Below, one piece after another: positions 38,516 through 47,075 of a stretch of DNA of 64,000 bases. The position numbers and the translations under genes were made by a program. The notes beneath the pieces were generated by a model. It was not told the DNA's origin. It worked only from the letters and a program-made list of their open reading frames with translations, and did no database searches. Location: positions 1,240,001-1,304,000 of the forward strand of contig NZ_CP008849.1 of NCBI RefSeq assembly GCF_000730385.1, given 5' to 3'. Numbering within the stretch: position 1 is the stretch's first letter; each line of letters starts with the position of its first letter. This stretch comes from Alteromonas australica (GTDB lineage Bacteria > Pseudomonadota > Gammaproteobacteria > Enterobacterales > Alteromonadaceae).

Positions 38516-39724
38516 ATGAAAACCCTAATTATTGGCTTGAGTTTAGCGTCGTTCGTTGCCTCTTTTACCACCCTAGCCCAAACACTCAAAGTGGCTACCT
38601 TCAATGTAAGTATGGAGTCTACAAACTACACGTCGCTGGGCATGGCACCGAGTGATAAAGTGTTAGCGCAGGTGTTGTCATCGAAAGATAACCTGCAGGT
38701 GCGTAATATTGCGGAGATAATTCAACGGGTCAACCCAGATATCCTGTTGCTCAACGAGTTTGACTATATTGCCGACAAATCTAAAGGCATAGATGCTTTT
38801 GTTAAGCATTTTCTCAATGTGCCGCAGGCAGGCCAAGGGGCTGTAGATTATCCATACACCTATGTGGCCGCTGTTAATACTGGTGTGCCCACTGAGTTTG
38901 ATTTAGACAACAACGGTAAGGCAGAGAAGTTCGGTGGTGATGCATACGGATATGGGCTTTACCCAGGCCAATACGGGATGGCAATTCTTTCTAAATACCC
39001 TATTGAATACGAGCAAATTCGAACCTTCCAGATGTTCAAGTGGCACCATATGCCCAATGCGCAAATTCCCGTTTTACCTGCTGAAGATGGCAGTATTGAA
39101 AATGGCGAACCTTGGTACAGCGAGGAAGAGTGGACGTCGTTGAGGTTAAGTTCAAAGTCTCATTGGGATGTACCTGTGAAGGTGAATGGCAGCTTGGTTC
39201 ATGTGCTTGCAATGCATCCCACGCCGCCCAACTTTGATGGGGAAGAAGATAGAAACGGCAAGAGAAATCACGACGAAATTCGTTTAATGGCAGATTACTT
39301 AACGCCGGGTACGGGCAGCTACATCTACGATGACGCTGGGCACAAGGCGTCGTTGCCAAAGAACACGCGCTTTGTACTGGTGGGAGACTTTAACGCCGCT
39401 GATATTGGCGATAAACACCGACCCGATGTAATAGAACAGCTAACAGAAAGCCCCTATGTGAATAATAGACTAATCCCCACCAGTGAAGGCGGCGCTGCAT
39501 TATCTGAACAAGATTATAGCCGTCGATTTACAGCTTATTGGGGGGCAAGGGCTGATTATGTATTGCCATCCACTTATGGGTTTAACGTGCAAGACGCAGG
39601 CGTATTTTGGCCACCAAGTGATAGCCCACTTTACCGGCTGGTGAAAGATAGAAACGCCAGTTCAGATCACAGGATGGTATGGGTGACGCTTGAGGTGTTA
39701 GAAAGCGAAGATCACAACGAATAG
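38516..39724 (+). CDS. Exported endonuclease/exonuclease/phosphatase family protein
   Basis: A 402-residue secreted hydrolase: signal peptide to about residue 22 (TTLAQ), then the EEP fold with LLLNEFDY (metal Glu), VHVLAMHPTPP (catalytic His), VLVGDFNAADIG (Asp/Asn) and the terminal SSDHRMVWVTLEV. The family includes DNases, sphingomyelinases and phosphodiesterases; this one, with inserted aspartate-rich loops, is closest to bacterial proteins annotated only as EEP family. Phosphate scavenging is possible but unproven. Confidence 0.82.
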   Translation: MKTLIIGLSLASFVASFTTLAQTLKVATFNVSMESTNYTSLGMAPSDKVLAQVLSSKDNLQVRNIAEIIQRVNPDILLLNEFDYIADKSKGIDAFVKHFLNVPQAGQGAVDYPYTYVAAVNTGVPTEFDLDNNGKAEKFGGDAYGYGLYPGQYGMAILSKYPIEYEQIRTFQMFKWHHMPNAQIPVLPAEDGSIENGEPWYSEEEWTSLRLSSKSHWDVPVKVNGSLVHVLAMHPTPPNFDGEEDRNGKRNHDEIRLMADYLTPGTGSYIYDDAGHKASLPKNTRFVLVGDFNAADIGDKHRPDVIEQLTESPYVNNRLIPTSEGGAALSEQDYSRRFTAYWGARADYVLPSTYGFNVQDAGVFWPPSDSPLYRLVKDRNASSDHRMVWVTLEVLESEDHNE

Positions 39725-39739
39725 TATATCGCTTTAACC

Positions 39740-39779
39740 TGCGCATCTTCTTCAATTTTTCACAGGGTGAAGATGCGCA
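39740..39779. terminator. Hairpin between convergent genes
   Basis: TGCGCATCTTC (39740-39750) pairs perfectly with GAAGATGCGCA (39769-39779) around an 18-base loop. There is no clean T run, so it may be a weak bidirectional terminator or mRNA-end stabiliser. Confidence 0.45.
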
Positions 39780-39798
39780 CCTATTTCTGGCCGCCTAT

Positions 39799-40446
39799 CT
39801 ACAGCGCTTTTAATGCCTTAATGATATCATCAGGCTCTGAACGGGTACGGTAATCCACGTCAACGTATCGCCAGATAATTTCGCCACTTTTATTTAAAAT
39901 GAAAGTGGCAGGTATAGGCAAAATGGTGGCGTTACCATTATTAATTTCTTGCAAGTCGAGACCGCGATCAACGCGCATGTGTTCAAGAAGAAAGTCGGGA
40001 ACCTGCCAAGCTACGCCATAACTAGCAGCAACATCAGCGCCTTGGTCAGACAATACAGTGAAAGGTAAGGTGCTCATCTCTTCTTTGCTGAGCGTGCCAT
40101 CTGGCCGTTCTGGGCTAATAGCAATCAGCGTTGCACCCAAAGCGGTAATCTCGTTCATGCGCTGTTTAAGGGCATTCAATTGTAAATTGCAATAAGGGCA
40201 CCAACTTCCGCGATAAAAGGTGAGTACCACTGGGCCTTTGCTTAAGCAGTCGCTCAGTGACACCTTATCATCCGCTGGCGAAGGCAGGGTAAACAGCGGC
40301 GCTTTTTCGCCTACCTTTAATGCTGACTCACCTTGCTGTAACGCTTTCGAGTTAGCTATTTCTTTGTCGACGCCAGCCATAAAGTCAGGGTTATTCTTTC
40401 TGCCTGCTTCAACTTTTGCTTGCGTTTGTGCTTTTAGAGATGTCAT
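39799..40446 (-). CDS. Peroxiredoxin-like family protein (AhpC/TSA)
   Basis: A 215-residue thioredoxin-fold protein. The active site is VVLTFYRGSWCPYCNLQL, with the CxxC pair instead of the usual single peroxidatic Cys context, as in the peroxiredoxin-like AhpC/TSA group. An N-terminal helical stretch of about 45 residues precedes the fold. It probably reduces peroxides or disulfides. Single gene, convergent with the EEP-family gene. Confidence 0.85.
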   Translation of the reverse strand: MTSLKAQTQAKVEAGRKNNPDFMAGVDKEIANSKALQQGESALKVGEKAPLFTLPSPADDKVSLSDCLSKGPVVLTFYRGSWCPYCNLQLNALKQRMNEITALGATLIAISPERPDGTLSKEEMSTLPFTVLSDQGADVAASYGVAWQVPDFLLEHMRVDRGLDLQEINNGNATILPIPATFILNKSGEIIWRYVDVDYRTRSEPDDIIKALKAL

Positions 40447-40568
40447 TGTTTTTTAATTGCTCCTGAGTTCGTGTGTGAGGATCATTACTTCCGCTTTAGT
40501 GAGCATTAGCGCTAAATCGGTACCTCACGTTACAGAGAAAGGGAGTATTCACGTTTGAGGCAAATAGC

Positions 40569-41006
40569 ATGATTAAAAATATTGTACGTTATATACAAAG
40601 CATATTGGGGGCTTTAATCGCCATCTTTGTGTGCTTTGCCGTACTCGATTTCTTGTGGCTTGGCGTTATTGCCGACAGTTGGTATCAGAGCGAAATGGCC
40701 CCTTTGCTTAGAAGCCAATTTATTACCTGGCCTTGGCTTGTCTTTTACTTAATGTACGGGGGCGTGGTGTTCGTGTTGGCGGTTGTAGCTAACCGAGACA
40801 AATCACTACTTTACGCAGGTATTGATGGGGCACTTTTAGGTTTAGCAAGTTATGGCGCTTATAACCTAACGGCGTACAGCATTATTGAAGGCTTTACCTT
40901 GTTTATTATGACCATTGATTGGGCGTGGGGAACCTGCCTAACCAGCGCAAGCGCTATGGCTGGCTGGTTAGGGTTTCAGGCCTTTAAGGAAAAGAGTAGC
41001 GAATAA
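40569..41006 (+). CDS. DUF2177 family membrane protein
   Basis: A 145-residue protein with four membrane helices. The pattern FAVLDFLWLGVIADSWYQ, then GIDGALLGLASYGAYNLTAY and TIDWAWGTCLTS, is typical of DUF2177. Function unknown. Its 3' end overlaps the 3' end of the convergent desaturase gene by 23 bases. Confidence 0.85.
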   Translation: MIKNIVRYIQSILGALIAIFVCFAVLDFLWLGVIADSWYQSEMAPLLRSQFITWPWLVFYLMYGGVVFVLAVVANRDKSLLYAGIDGALLGLASYGAYNLTAYSIIEGFTLFIMTIDWAWGTCLTSASAMAGWLGFQAFKEKSSE

Positions 41007-42132
41007 TGCGTTTTAATACGCTTGCATACTGCTTCCAAAAACCGCCCGTGTTGTAGTGCATGCCGTGCTCTTTAAATACGGCTTGTACTTTAGGGGCCAT
41101 TTCCCTATATCGTTTGGCGGGAATATCGGGAAATAAATGGTGTTCTATCTGAAAGCTTAAATGCCCTGTCAGAACGTGAAATAAATTACCCCCCTGAATA
41201 TTTGAGGAGCCCAGCGCTTGACGATAGTACCACTGACCACGAGTTTCGTTTTTGCAGTCCTCTTCTTTAAAGGTTTCTACATCGCCGGTAAAGTGACCAC
41301 AAAAGATGATGGTTGAAGTCCATAGATTGCGCAGCAAATTGGCAATAAGATTGCCCGACAACACCCACAAAAACAGCGGGCCAGCCAGCAAAGGGAAGAG
41401 TACATAATCTTTTACCAGCTGGCGCGCACCTTTACTGAAAAAGCGTTTTTTGAGTTCGCTGTGCGTAACTTGGTTTTTACGATTATCTTTTTTCTTACCA
41501 AAGAACACGCGCTCTGCGGCCATTTCGTGATACGACACCCCCCACTGAAACAATACACTTAGCACAATATAGGTGGCGAACTGCCATACGTTTTTTACTC
41601 GCCATCTAAAATCGTTGGACAAGCGAAGCAAGCCGTAGCCAAAGTCTCTATCTTTACCAATAATATTGGTGTAGGTGTGATGCTCGTAGTTGTGCACCCG
41701 ATTCCAGCTTGCCCCATCACAGGCTATATCCCACTCGTAGCCCTTTGAGTTGATATGTTTGTCGTTCATCCAGTCGTATTGACCGTGCATCACGTTGTGG
41801 CCAATTTCCATGTTATCCAGTATTTTTGCTGTGGCTAAACTGAGTACGCCAACGACCCACAGTAGCGGCTGTATGAACCCCAGCATTATTAATATACGGC
41901 CACTCCATTCACAAATACGCTGAATGAGAATAATACGTCGAATATAGGCAGCATCTTCAGCGCCAATTTTGCCCTTCACTTCCGACTTAATTGCATCAAG
42001 CTGGGCTTCTAGCTTGTTGTAGTCGGGTTTACTTACGCTAGGCGAAGGGATGGTTGCTTGATGTAATTGCGCGTCACTTTGACTAGACGCTTCTTGCAAT
42101 GTCTCCGTGTTTATTGAGACGCGAGTGTTCAT
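40984..42132 (-). CDS. Membrane fatty acid desaturase
   Basis: A 382-residue di-iron desaturase with three His boxes: GHNVMHGQYDW (preceded by the membrane region), NYEHHTYTN and QIEHHLFPDIP. The QxxHH third box is of the type seen in front-end and linoleoyl-CoA-type desaturases. It should insert a double bond into membrane acyl chains using electrons from the reductase encoded just upstream. ATG at 42132 overlaps the reductase stop (ATGA), so the two are translationally coupled. A longer frame start at 42171 would lie inside the reductase gene and is less likely. Confidence 0.9.
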   Translation of the reverse strand: MNTRVSINTETLQEASSQSDAQLHQATIPSPSVSKPDYNKLEAQLDAIKSEVKGKIGAEDAAYIRRIILIQRICEWSGRILIMLGFIQPLLWVVGVLSLATAKILDNMEIGHNVMHGQYDWMNDKHINSKGYEWDIACDGASWNRVHNYEHHTYTNIIGKDRDFGYGLLRLSNDFRWRVKNVWQFATYIVLSVLFQWGVSYHEMAAERVFFGKKKDNRKNQVTHSELKKRFFSKGARQLVKDYVLFPLLAGPLFLWVLSGNLIANLLRNLWTSTIIFCGHFTGDVETFKEEDCKNETRGQWYYRQALGSSNIQGGNLFHVLTGHLSFQIEHHLFPDIPAKRYREMAPKVQAVFKEHGMHYNTGGFWKQYASVLKRIIRYSFP

Positions 42133-43199
42133 AGTTGAATCTCCAAATCGGTTACGGCCTGCGATACACACAGCTGAATGAGTTGCTCGGCGCTATCGGA
42201 AAGCTCGCCAGTGCGGGTATCGCGCACTACACCACGCTTTTTCACACACTGGCACTGATGACAAATGCCCATACCGCAGCCATACGTTACAGGCTGTTTG
42301 GCTTGTTGAAGTTGTGAAAGCAGGGTTTCTTGATTGTTTACCGCTAAGGGTTGTCCGTTGTGAACTAAAGAAAAGGTTTCTTTTTCGCTCAGACTGCCTG
42401 TGGTCACAGTGGGCAGGGCAGCAAAATGTTCGCTGAGTAAGGGGGCCTCTGCCAGTTTCGCGACTTTCTGTACCTGTTCGTACATGGCATGAGGGCCGCA
42501 CACCAACCAGTGAGCATGAGCAAAGTGCGAAAGATGAGCCTCAACCTGACCATCTTGTTGCCGAGTGAGCAATGCATAGGTAAAGCGATTGTCCCGTTTT
42601 TGAAGCGCTGATAATTGGCCGAGCAATACGTGTTCGTTAGGTTTGGCAAAATAAAGCAGGTGGACAGGCGCGCTGCTTAATTGTTTATTTTCAATGGCGT
42701 CTTCAAGCATGGCGATAAACGGCGTTATGCCAGAGCCACCGGCAACCATAAGTACGGGTTTACCGGTATTAGGTAATGTGAAGTTGCCCTTAGGGGCTGA
42801 AATATTCACCCAAGTAGTAGGCTTAGCTGAGGAAAGATAGGGGGTAAGTGCGCCTTCGTTACTCACCTTGGTGATAAGCCGAATTTTTTTCGTTTTGCGG
42901 TGAAAGCTTGCACCGCAAGCGACGGTAAATACACGGGTAGTTAGCCTACCATTCACTTCAATGGTTAGCGCAACATGTTGCCCTGCAATATGACTAGGCC
43001 ACGCTTTCTCGGGTTTTAGAATAACTTCCAGCATGTCAGATCTTAGGTTTCTGACCGCTTCAATTTGTGCTCTGAAATAGCCATCTCGCCACGCAGGCCT
43101 AAATTGCTGCATAAGCACTTCCCAGTATCCCCTCCATGAACCGTGATGGAGAAAGCGATGCGCCAAATTATCGAGTAATAGTTTCAACGGAGACATCAC
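42129..43199 (-). CDS. Ferredoxin reductase with C-terminal 2Fe-2S domain
   Basis: A 356-residue flavoprotein. Residues about 45-145 form the FAD domain, 145-245 the NAD(P)-binding domain (VLMVAGGSGITPFIAMLE), and 265-356 a plant-type 2Fe-2S ferredoxin with GCGMGICHQCQC and a distal Cys in LCVSQAV. It most likely supplies electrons to the desaturase that overlaps it by 4 bases. A matching reductase-desaturase pair under FabR/DesT-type control is known in pseudomonads (DesC/DesB); that parallel is by analogy. Two in-frame Met codons open the gene (MMSPLKL). Confidence 0.88.
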   Translation of the reverse strand: MMSPLKLLLDNLAHRFLHHGSWRGYWEVLMQQFRPAWRDGYFRAQIEAVRNLRSDMLEVILKPEKAWPSHIAGQHVALTIEVNGRLTTRVFTVACGASFHRKTKKIRLITKVSNEGALTPYLSSAKPTTWVNISAPKGNFTLPNTGKPVLMVAGGSGITPFIAMLEDAIENKQLSSAPVHLLYFAKPNEHVLLGQLSALQKRDNRFTYALLTRQQDGQVEAHLSHFAHAHWLVCGPHAMYEQVQKVAKLAEAPLLSEHFAALPTVTTGSLSEKETFSLVHNGQPLAVNNQETLLSQLQQAKQPVTYGCGMGICHQCQCVKKRGVVRDTRTGELSDSAEQLIQLCVSQAVTDLEIQL

Positions 43200-43253
43200 A
43201 CCTATAAATGTTTCGAACCAAACTTTTTAATAATAAAAAGGTAAATTAGTTTA

Positions 43254-43294
43254 AGCGTACAAGTGTACGCTCATTCAGCGCACAAGTGTAAGCT
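43254..43294. promoter_or_regulatory. Two tandem palindromes upstream of the reductase-desaturase operon
   Basis: AGCGTACA-AG-TGTACGCT at 43254-43271 is a perfect 18-base palindrome. A second, weaker copy, AGCGCACA-AG-TGTAAGCT, lies at 43277-43294, 23 bases on, so both sit on nearly the same DNA face. They lie 55-95 bases before the reductase start. The sequence resembles operators of TetR-family fatty acid regulators (FabR/DesT type), which would tie desaturation to acyl pools. The regulator itself is not in the window. Confidence 0.6.
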
Positions 43295-43654
43295 TAATTT
43301 TTCTCCCGTCAAGTGGATAGAAGAAAAAGTCGTACAACTTAGGGGAGGCGATAAGGAAAAGGGGCGCATTTCTCCAGACGGTAGAGGCGCTTAGCTTTTA
43401 TTAATGGGTAAGGAACGTTTTAACCGTTGCGAGGCGGGGAGCGCGGGCATTAAGTTACATTCGTTACGCTTTATAATAAAAAAGAAAAATTCCGTATTTA
43501 AGAAAGTGTTCGCGAGCATTCATTTATAGGATATTGAACCTTCTGCTTTTTCGTGCAAAAGTTAACATCATTGTTGTGTGATATACGGAAATATGCCGTT
43601 TTGCATACAGGAATTTTTCCGCACACTAAGTTGTTATGCCCTCTTGGAAAACGA
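43295..43654. other. Left boundary of the cassette array; possible attI relic
   Basis: No gene is seen here. The block GTTATGC at 43633-43639 matches the crossover core (GTTRRRY-like) found at the end of every attC downstream, but no partner box or stem lies upstream of it. It therefore marks the junction between chromosome and first cassette, and may be a relic of attI. No integrase frame is present on either strand. Confidence 0.45.
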
Positions 43655-44197
43655 ATGTCTTCGAAAAGCAATTTCATATTAATGGCTGAATACAATAAAT
43701 GGATGAACGCATCTATCTATTCTGCTGCGTCGAATTTAAGCTCAGAGGAACTTGCCAAGGATAGAGGGGCTTTCTTTGGTTCTATCATTGGTACACTCAA
43801 TCATATCTTGGTGGCAGATATAATTTGGCTTAAACGTTTTGCCACTCATTCTAAAACTTTTACTGCATTAGATTCGTTAGCATCGAAGCCTAAACCTGAA
43901 AAACTAGACTCACTTCTGTTCTCAGAACTCGCCCTGCTTAAACAAGAAAGGGTAAGTCTGGACAACACAATCTTGAATTTTGTTAATCAGCTTTCCGAGG
44001 GCATTTTAGCAAGTAACCTAAACTATCAAAATATGAGAGGCGTCTCGTATTCAAAATGCTTCGCACATCTACTGCTGCATTTCTTTAATCATCAAACTCA
44101 TCATCGTGGACAGGTGTCTACACTGTTGTCACAACTTAGTGTAGATTTAGGCGTCACGGATTTGCTGGTTAAAATATCCAACGCGCAAAGGGCATAA
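43655..44197 (+). CDS. Cassette 1: DinB family protein
   Basis: A 180-residue four-helix protein of the DinB/YfiT metal-binding family. FILMAEYNKWMNASIYSAAS, then GTLNHILVADIIWLKRF, and FNHQTHHRGQVSTLL carry the three metal histidines (H in LNHILVAD, and H in NHQTHHRG). The family includes thiol-dependent transferases such as bacillithiol enzymes; the role here is unknown. The ATG at 43655 follows TTGGAAA. The stop codon TAA lies inside the R'' box of its attC. It is the first cassette of the array. Confidence 0.85.
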   Translation: MSSKSNFILMAEYNKWMNASIYSAASNLSSEELAKDRGAFFGSIIGTLNHILVADIIWLKRFATHSKTFTALDSLASKPKPEKLDSLLFSELALLKQERVSLDNTILNFVNQLSEGILASNLNYQNMRGVSYSKCFAHLLLHFFNHQTHHRGQVSTLLSQLSVDLGVTDLLVKISNAQRA

Positions 44198-44307
44198 CAA
44201 GCCACTAAAGGCGCTCGCGCTGCTCGCTGGGACGCCAATACATGGGCTGCGTCACTTCGTTCCTAATTTTAGCCCATGTATTATCGCCCCTTAGTGGGGT
44301 GTTATGT
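44192..44307 (+). repeat. attC1
   Basis: R'' box GCATAAC, then GCTGGGACG, inverted arms AATACATGGGCT/AGCCCATGTATT, and terminal core GTTATGT. Typical long attC of this array. Confidence 0.9.
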
Positions 44308-44322
44308 GCCAAGTGGACAGTT

Positions 44323-44601
44323 ATGAATCCAGTCTCTTTTTTAGAAAAGCTTCGCGAACAATATATTGCTACTGAAGATGACGACTTGCTTTTCACCAAC
44401 AAAGAATGTGCTCTTGGTAGCACTATTTATCGGTTGAATTGCTGGAAGGATTTTCATGGCAAAGATAGCGTTGTTGTTTTTGAACTGAAGGAAAAAGGGT
44501 GGCTAATCTCTACGAGTACCTGTTTAGGCATTCGATACTCCGAAACACTAGGCCTTTTGCTTTTAAGTGAACAACAATTGTGGGATATAGGTATTCCCTA
44601 G
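44323..44601 (+). CDS. Cassette 2: hypothetical protein
   Basis: A 92-residue soluble protein starting MNPVSFLEKL, with GTGGA upstream of the ATG. It has no signal or membrane segment, and no domain that I recognise. The frame runs back into attC1, but the cassette boundary and ribosome-binding site support 44323. Confidence 0.7.
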   Translation: MNPVSFLEKLREQYIATEDDDLLFTNKECALGSTIYRLNCWKDFHGKDSVVVFELKEKGWLISTSTCLGIRYSETLGLLLLSEQQLWDIGIP

Positions 44602-44607
44602 CATGGC

Positions 44608-44715
44608 ACCTAACAAAAAAATTAAGTCACTCACTCCGTTCGCTGGGACGCATACATACGGGGCGGCTTCGCCATTATGCCCCACATGCCTGCGCCCCTT
44701 ATTTAAAAGTTAGCC
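44608..44715 (+). repeat. attC2
   Basis: R'' box ACCTAAC, GCTGGGACG block, inner arms around GGGGCGGCTTCGCC, and terminal core GTTAGCC. Confidence 0.9.
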
Positions 44716-44742
44716 ACTTCAAGGATACATACGAGAAAGTTC

Positions 44743-45483
44743 ATGGAATATTTAACCGATTGGAAGTTTTGGTCAGCATTTATAGCACTGATTGCTCTAG
44801 TGCTATCTCAGTTGCCGCCAATACATATTTTAATACGTCGTCCTAAACTTGAACTGGAGGCATATCAACGGATATTTATAAACCATAAAATTGGTAGTCC
44901 TAATTTACAATGCCATTTAATTATCAGAAATGCCGGTCGAGGTACCATTCGAATCAAAGGTATTCAGTGCTGTATAAAACGAGATGGGAAAGAAGTTATG
45001 TCTTTTCCAGCCCAAAATTACATTGTAAAGCCTAGTGAAAATCAATGGGTTTTGTTCACAGGCTTTGAACTTAATCCACTAGAAGAATGGTCACATACGC
45101 TACAATTTTTTAATTTCGCTGAGCGCGAAGACGAAAAGTTGTATCAACAGTCTGAAATCAATTTAAAAAACGAGATCGCTAGAATAATAGAAGAAAAAGG
45201 AGAGAAGTTTTTTGCAATTGCCAGCGATTCAGCGATAAAGCCATTTCTAGATATGTTTGAAAAGCACTTCTGCTGGCTACCCGGTGATTACTCAATGGAG
45301 ATTTCGGTGATCACTAATAACCCAAAAGTAACAGCTATAGCATCTTACCGGTTCACACTTTTTGAGTCGCAATCAGAAACACTAAAAGAGCACAAATTGG
45401 GTTACCCAAGTGGCGCTGCAATTTATTGGGAGTCTCAGAACTATATAGGTCAATGGATAAATATCGAGGAAAAAAGCGGCTAA
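44743..45483 (+). CDS. Cassette 3: membrane-anchored hypothetical protein
   Basis: A 246-residue protein. One N-terminal membrane helix (residues about 8-28) is followed by a mostly beta-stranded domain (CHLIIRNAGRGTIRIKGIQC looks like an immunoglobulin-like strand pair) and a helical, charged middle. No known family recognised. The stop TAA is part of the R'' box of attC3. Confidence 0.75.
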   Translation: MEYLTDWKFWSAFIALIALVLSQLPPIHILIRRPKLELEAYQRIFINHKIGSPNLQCHLIIRNAGRGTIRIKGIQCCIKRDGKEVMSFPAQNYIVKPSENQWVLFTGFELNPLEEWSHTLQFFNFAEREDEKLYQQSEINLKNEIARIIEEKGEKFFAIASDSAIKPFLDMFEKHFCWLPGDYSMEISVITNNPKVTAIASYRFTLFESQSETLKEHKLGYPSGAAIYWESQNYIGQWINIEEKSG

Positions 45484-45593
45484 CAAACCACTCAAGGCTC
45501 TCGCTTTGCTCGCTGGGACGCTAACACATGGGCTGCGTCACTTCGTTCCTAATTTTAGCCCATGTATTATCGCCCCTTAGTGGGGCGTTATAC
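45478..45593 (+). repeat. attC3
   Basis: R'' box GGCTAAC, GCTGGGACG, arms ACACATGGGCT/AGCCCATGTATT, core GTTATAC. Close to attC1 in sequence. Confidence 0.9.
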
Positions 45594-45613
45594 GACATGG
45601 TTAACTCAACCTT

Positions 45614-46105
45614 ATGAACCAGCTTTCTAAGTTTCTTACAATTGTAGTAAGTACTCTTAGCTTAATCAGTTTTTGCCAACAGGTCTTTGATATAGGTTTG
45701 TCAGGCGTATTTGCCAACGTAGTTGAGTATTATCGCTTTGTCATCAACGAGGTTCTTGGAATATTTAGAATTACACTTCCACAATCCTTATTAGATTTAT
45801 GGACGCTGTCTTTTCTTGGAGCTGCTGCATATGTCAAAAGCGATAATATAGAGGGTAGCCGCTTATTGCGTGACGTAGATACGAGAAAGTTTATTCGTCA
45901 TTGGAAAATAATTTACTTTTTCTGTCTAGGAATCTCATTTTTTGGGCTAGGTATTTTGTTGACGATTATTTATCCATTAACATATGTAGATGAATTGCAG
46001 TCTGAGCCTGCAAATTTAATTAGGTCTTCAGCAAGAAATGTGATTTTTATAGTACTTGGTTTATTTGTGTTTTTTGTATTAAATGCATACGCGCCATCCC
46101 TGTGA
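45614..46105 (+). CDS. Cassette 4: hypothetical multi-pass membrane protein
   Basis: A 163-residue protein with membrane helices near residues 5-25, 58-75, 98-122 and 140-160. The cytoplasmic loop is charged (SRLLRDVDTRKFIRHWK). No family recognised. No strong ribosome-binding site is seen. Confidence 0.7.
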   Translation: MNQLSKFLTIVVSTLSLISFCQQVFDIGLSGVFANVVEYYRFVINEVLGIFRITLPQSLLDLWTLSFLGAAAYVKSDNIEGSRLLRDVDTRKFIRHWKIIYFFCLGISFFGLGILLTIIYPLTYVDELQSEPANLIRSSARNVIFIVLGLFVFFVLNAYAPSL

Positions 46106-46110
46106 ATGCC

Positions 46111-46224
46111 GTATAACAAACACATTAAGCCGCTCGCAGGCTCGCTGGGACAGTAACACGTGGGCTCTGTCGCTTCGCTCGGATTTTAGCCCTCGCGTTA
46201 CTGCCCCTTATGTGGGTGTTAGAA
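46111..46224 (+). repeat. attC4
   Basis: R'' box GTATAAC, GCTGGGACAGTAACACG, right arm AGCCCTCGCGTTACTG with two mismatches against the left arm, and core GTTAGAA. Confidence 0.88.
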
Positions 46225-46538
46225 TGCGTCAGCCTAAACTGCGCTTGGCTTAATACAAATATCAGTTCAACCGCCCTCACCTGTTGTTCCCAATATCGCC
46301 CTGGCTTTCGGTGGTTTTAACTTCGCCGCTTTAAATTCAAAGGTTGCGCAATAGGCGCTTTACCGCCAAGTTCTCATTTTCATCCATCAAGCACCATTGC
46401 ACTTGGTATCTCAAATGGCGGCTTGCTTCAGTCAAATATCAAAAACATTTGTGCACAGTCGTTTTGCTTGTTTGTGTTAACAATCAATCGTATGCTGCCT
46501 TCAACAGTTTTTAAAAAGACCAAAGGAACTGGCTCTGC
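46225..46538. other. Cassette 5: cassette without a convincing gene
   Basis: About 315 bases with no start-to-stop frame preceded by a ribosome-binding site. It is clearly homologous to the body of cassette 31 (59558-59869), with shared blocks such as TTCAAAGGTTGCGCA, GGCGCTTT-CGCCAAGTT and AACAATCAATCGTATGCTG. A 2-base indel between the copies breaks any common frame, so the conserved element is probably not protein-coding. It could be a promoter, an RNA or a decayed gene. Confidence 0.6.
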
Positions 46539-46647
46539 TTATAACAAGGCGCTTAAGACCACTCCCTTCGGTCGCTCGGACGCATTTACGCGGGGCGGCT
46601 TCGCCATTATGCCCCACGTAACTGCGCCGCTTAGCTTAATGTTAGGT
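46539..46647 (+). repeat. attC5
   Basis: R'' box TTATAAC and core GTTAGGT. The usual GCTGGGACG block reads GCTCGGACG, and the right arm has CGCCGCTTAGC instead of CGCCCC, so it is a mutated copy. Confidence 0.85.
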
Positions 46648-46660
46648 GCTAAAGGTAACA

Positions 46661-47071
46661 ATGATAAGACTTTTGTTTTCTCTACTTCTTTTTACTAGTC
46701 ACCTTTGTGCAAGCGATGATCCCCAGAATTTTTGGCGTTTGAATATCTATGATAATAGTGGTCAACTTACCTCTAATGCTGTTATTAATCTTACTAAAAC
46801 TCCAGCTAATGCGTGTTTAGATGGCAAATGGTTTCAAGTGAAGGTGCTAGAGTTTAACGCAATGGAAGCTGAAACTTTTCCTTTCACTAACCAACTTTCA
46901 TATAGATTTGATGGCAACAAAATACTTTTAGGTAGAAATAATAGATGCGATTCCTATGCTCAATTAGCAGGAGAACTGAATGGCAATACTATATCTGGTA
47001 GTTATTTTTCGTTTGGCTTAGGTTGGTCAAAAGACCTCGGGACATTTAGCATGTCTAAGGTTGATATTTAG
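46661..47071 (+). CDS. Cassette 6: exported hypothetical protein
   Basis: A 136-residue protein with a clear signal peptide (MIRLLFSLLLFTSHLCAS) and a beta-rich mature part ending in SGSYFSFGLGWSKDLG. It should be periplasmic. No family recognised. The ATG at 46661 is preferred to a GTG at 46646 that lies in the attC core. Confidence 0.7.
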   Translation: MIRLLFSLLLFTSHLCASDDPQNFWRLNIYDNSGQLTSNAVINLTKTPANACLDGKWFQVKVLEFNAMEAETFPFTNQLSYRFDGNKILLGRNNRCDSYAQLAGELNGNTISGSYFSFGLGWSKDLGTFSMSKVDI

Positions 47072-47075
47072 TCGC

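Noticed and set aside
43553..43654. Longer N-terminus for the DinB cassette gene
   Set aside because: The added 34 codons run through the array boundary core and lack a ribosome-binding site; the family starts near residue 1 of the shorter form.
46423..46698. A 91-codon frame spanning attC5 and the next cassette
   Set aside because: It crosses a recombination site and ends in another gene's signal peptide in a different frame. The similar short peptide in cassette 31 is noted, but an indel breaks the common frame upstream.
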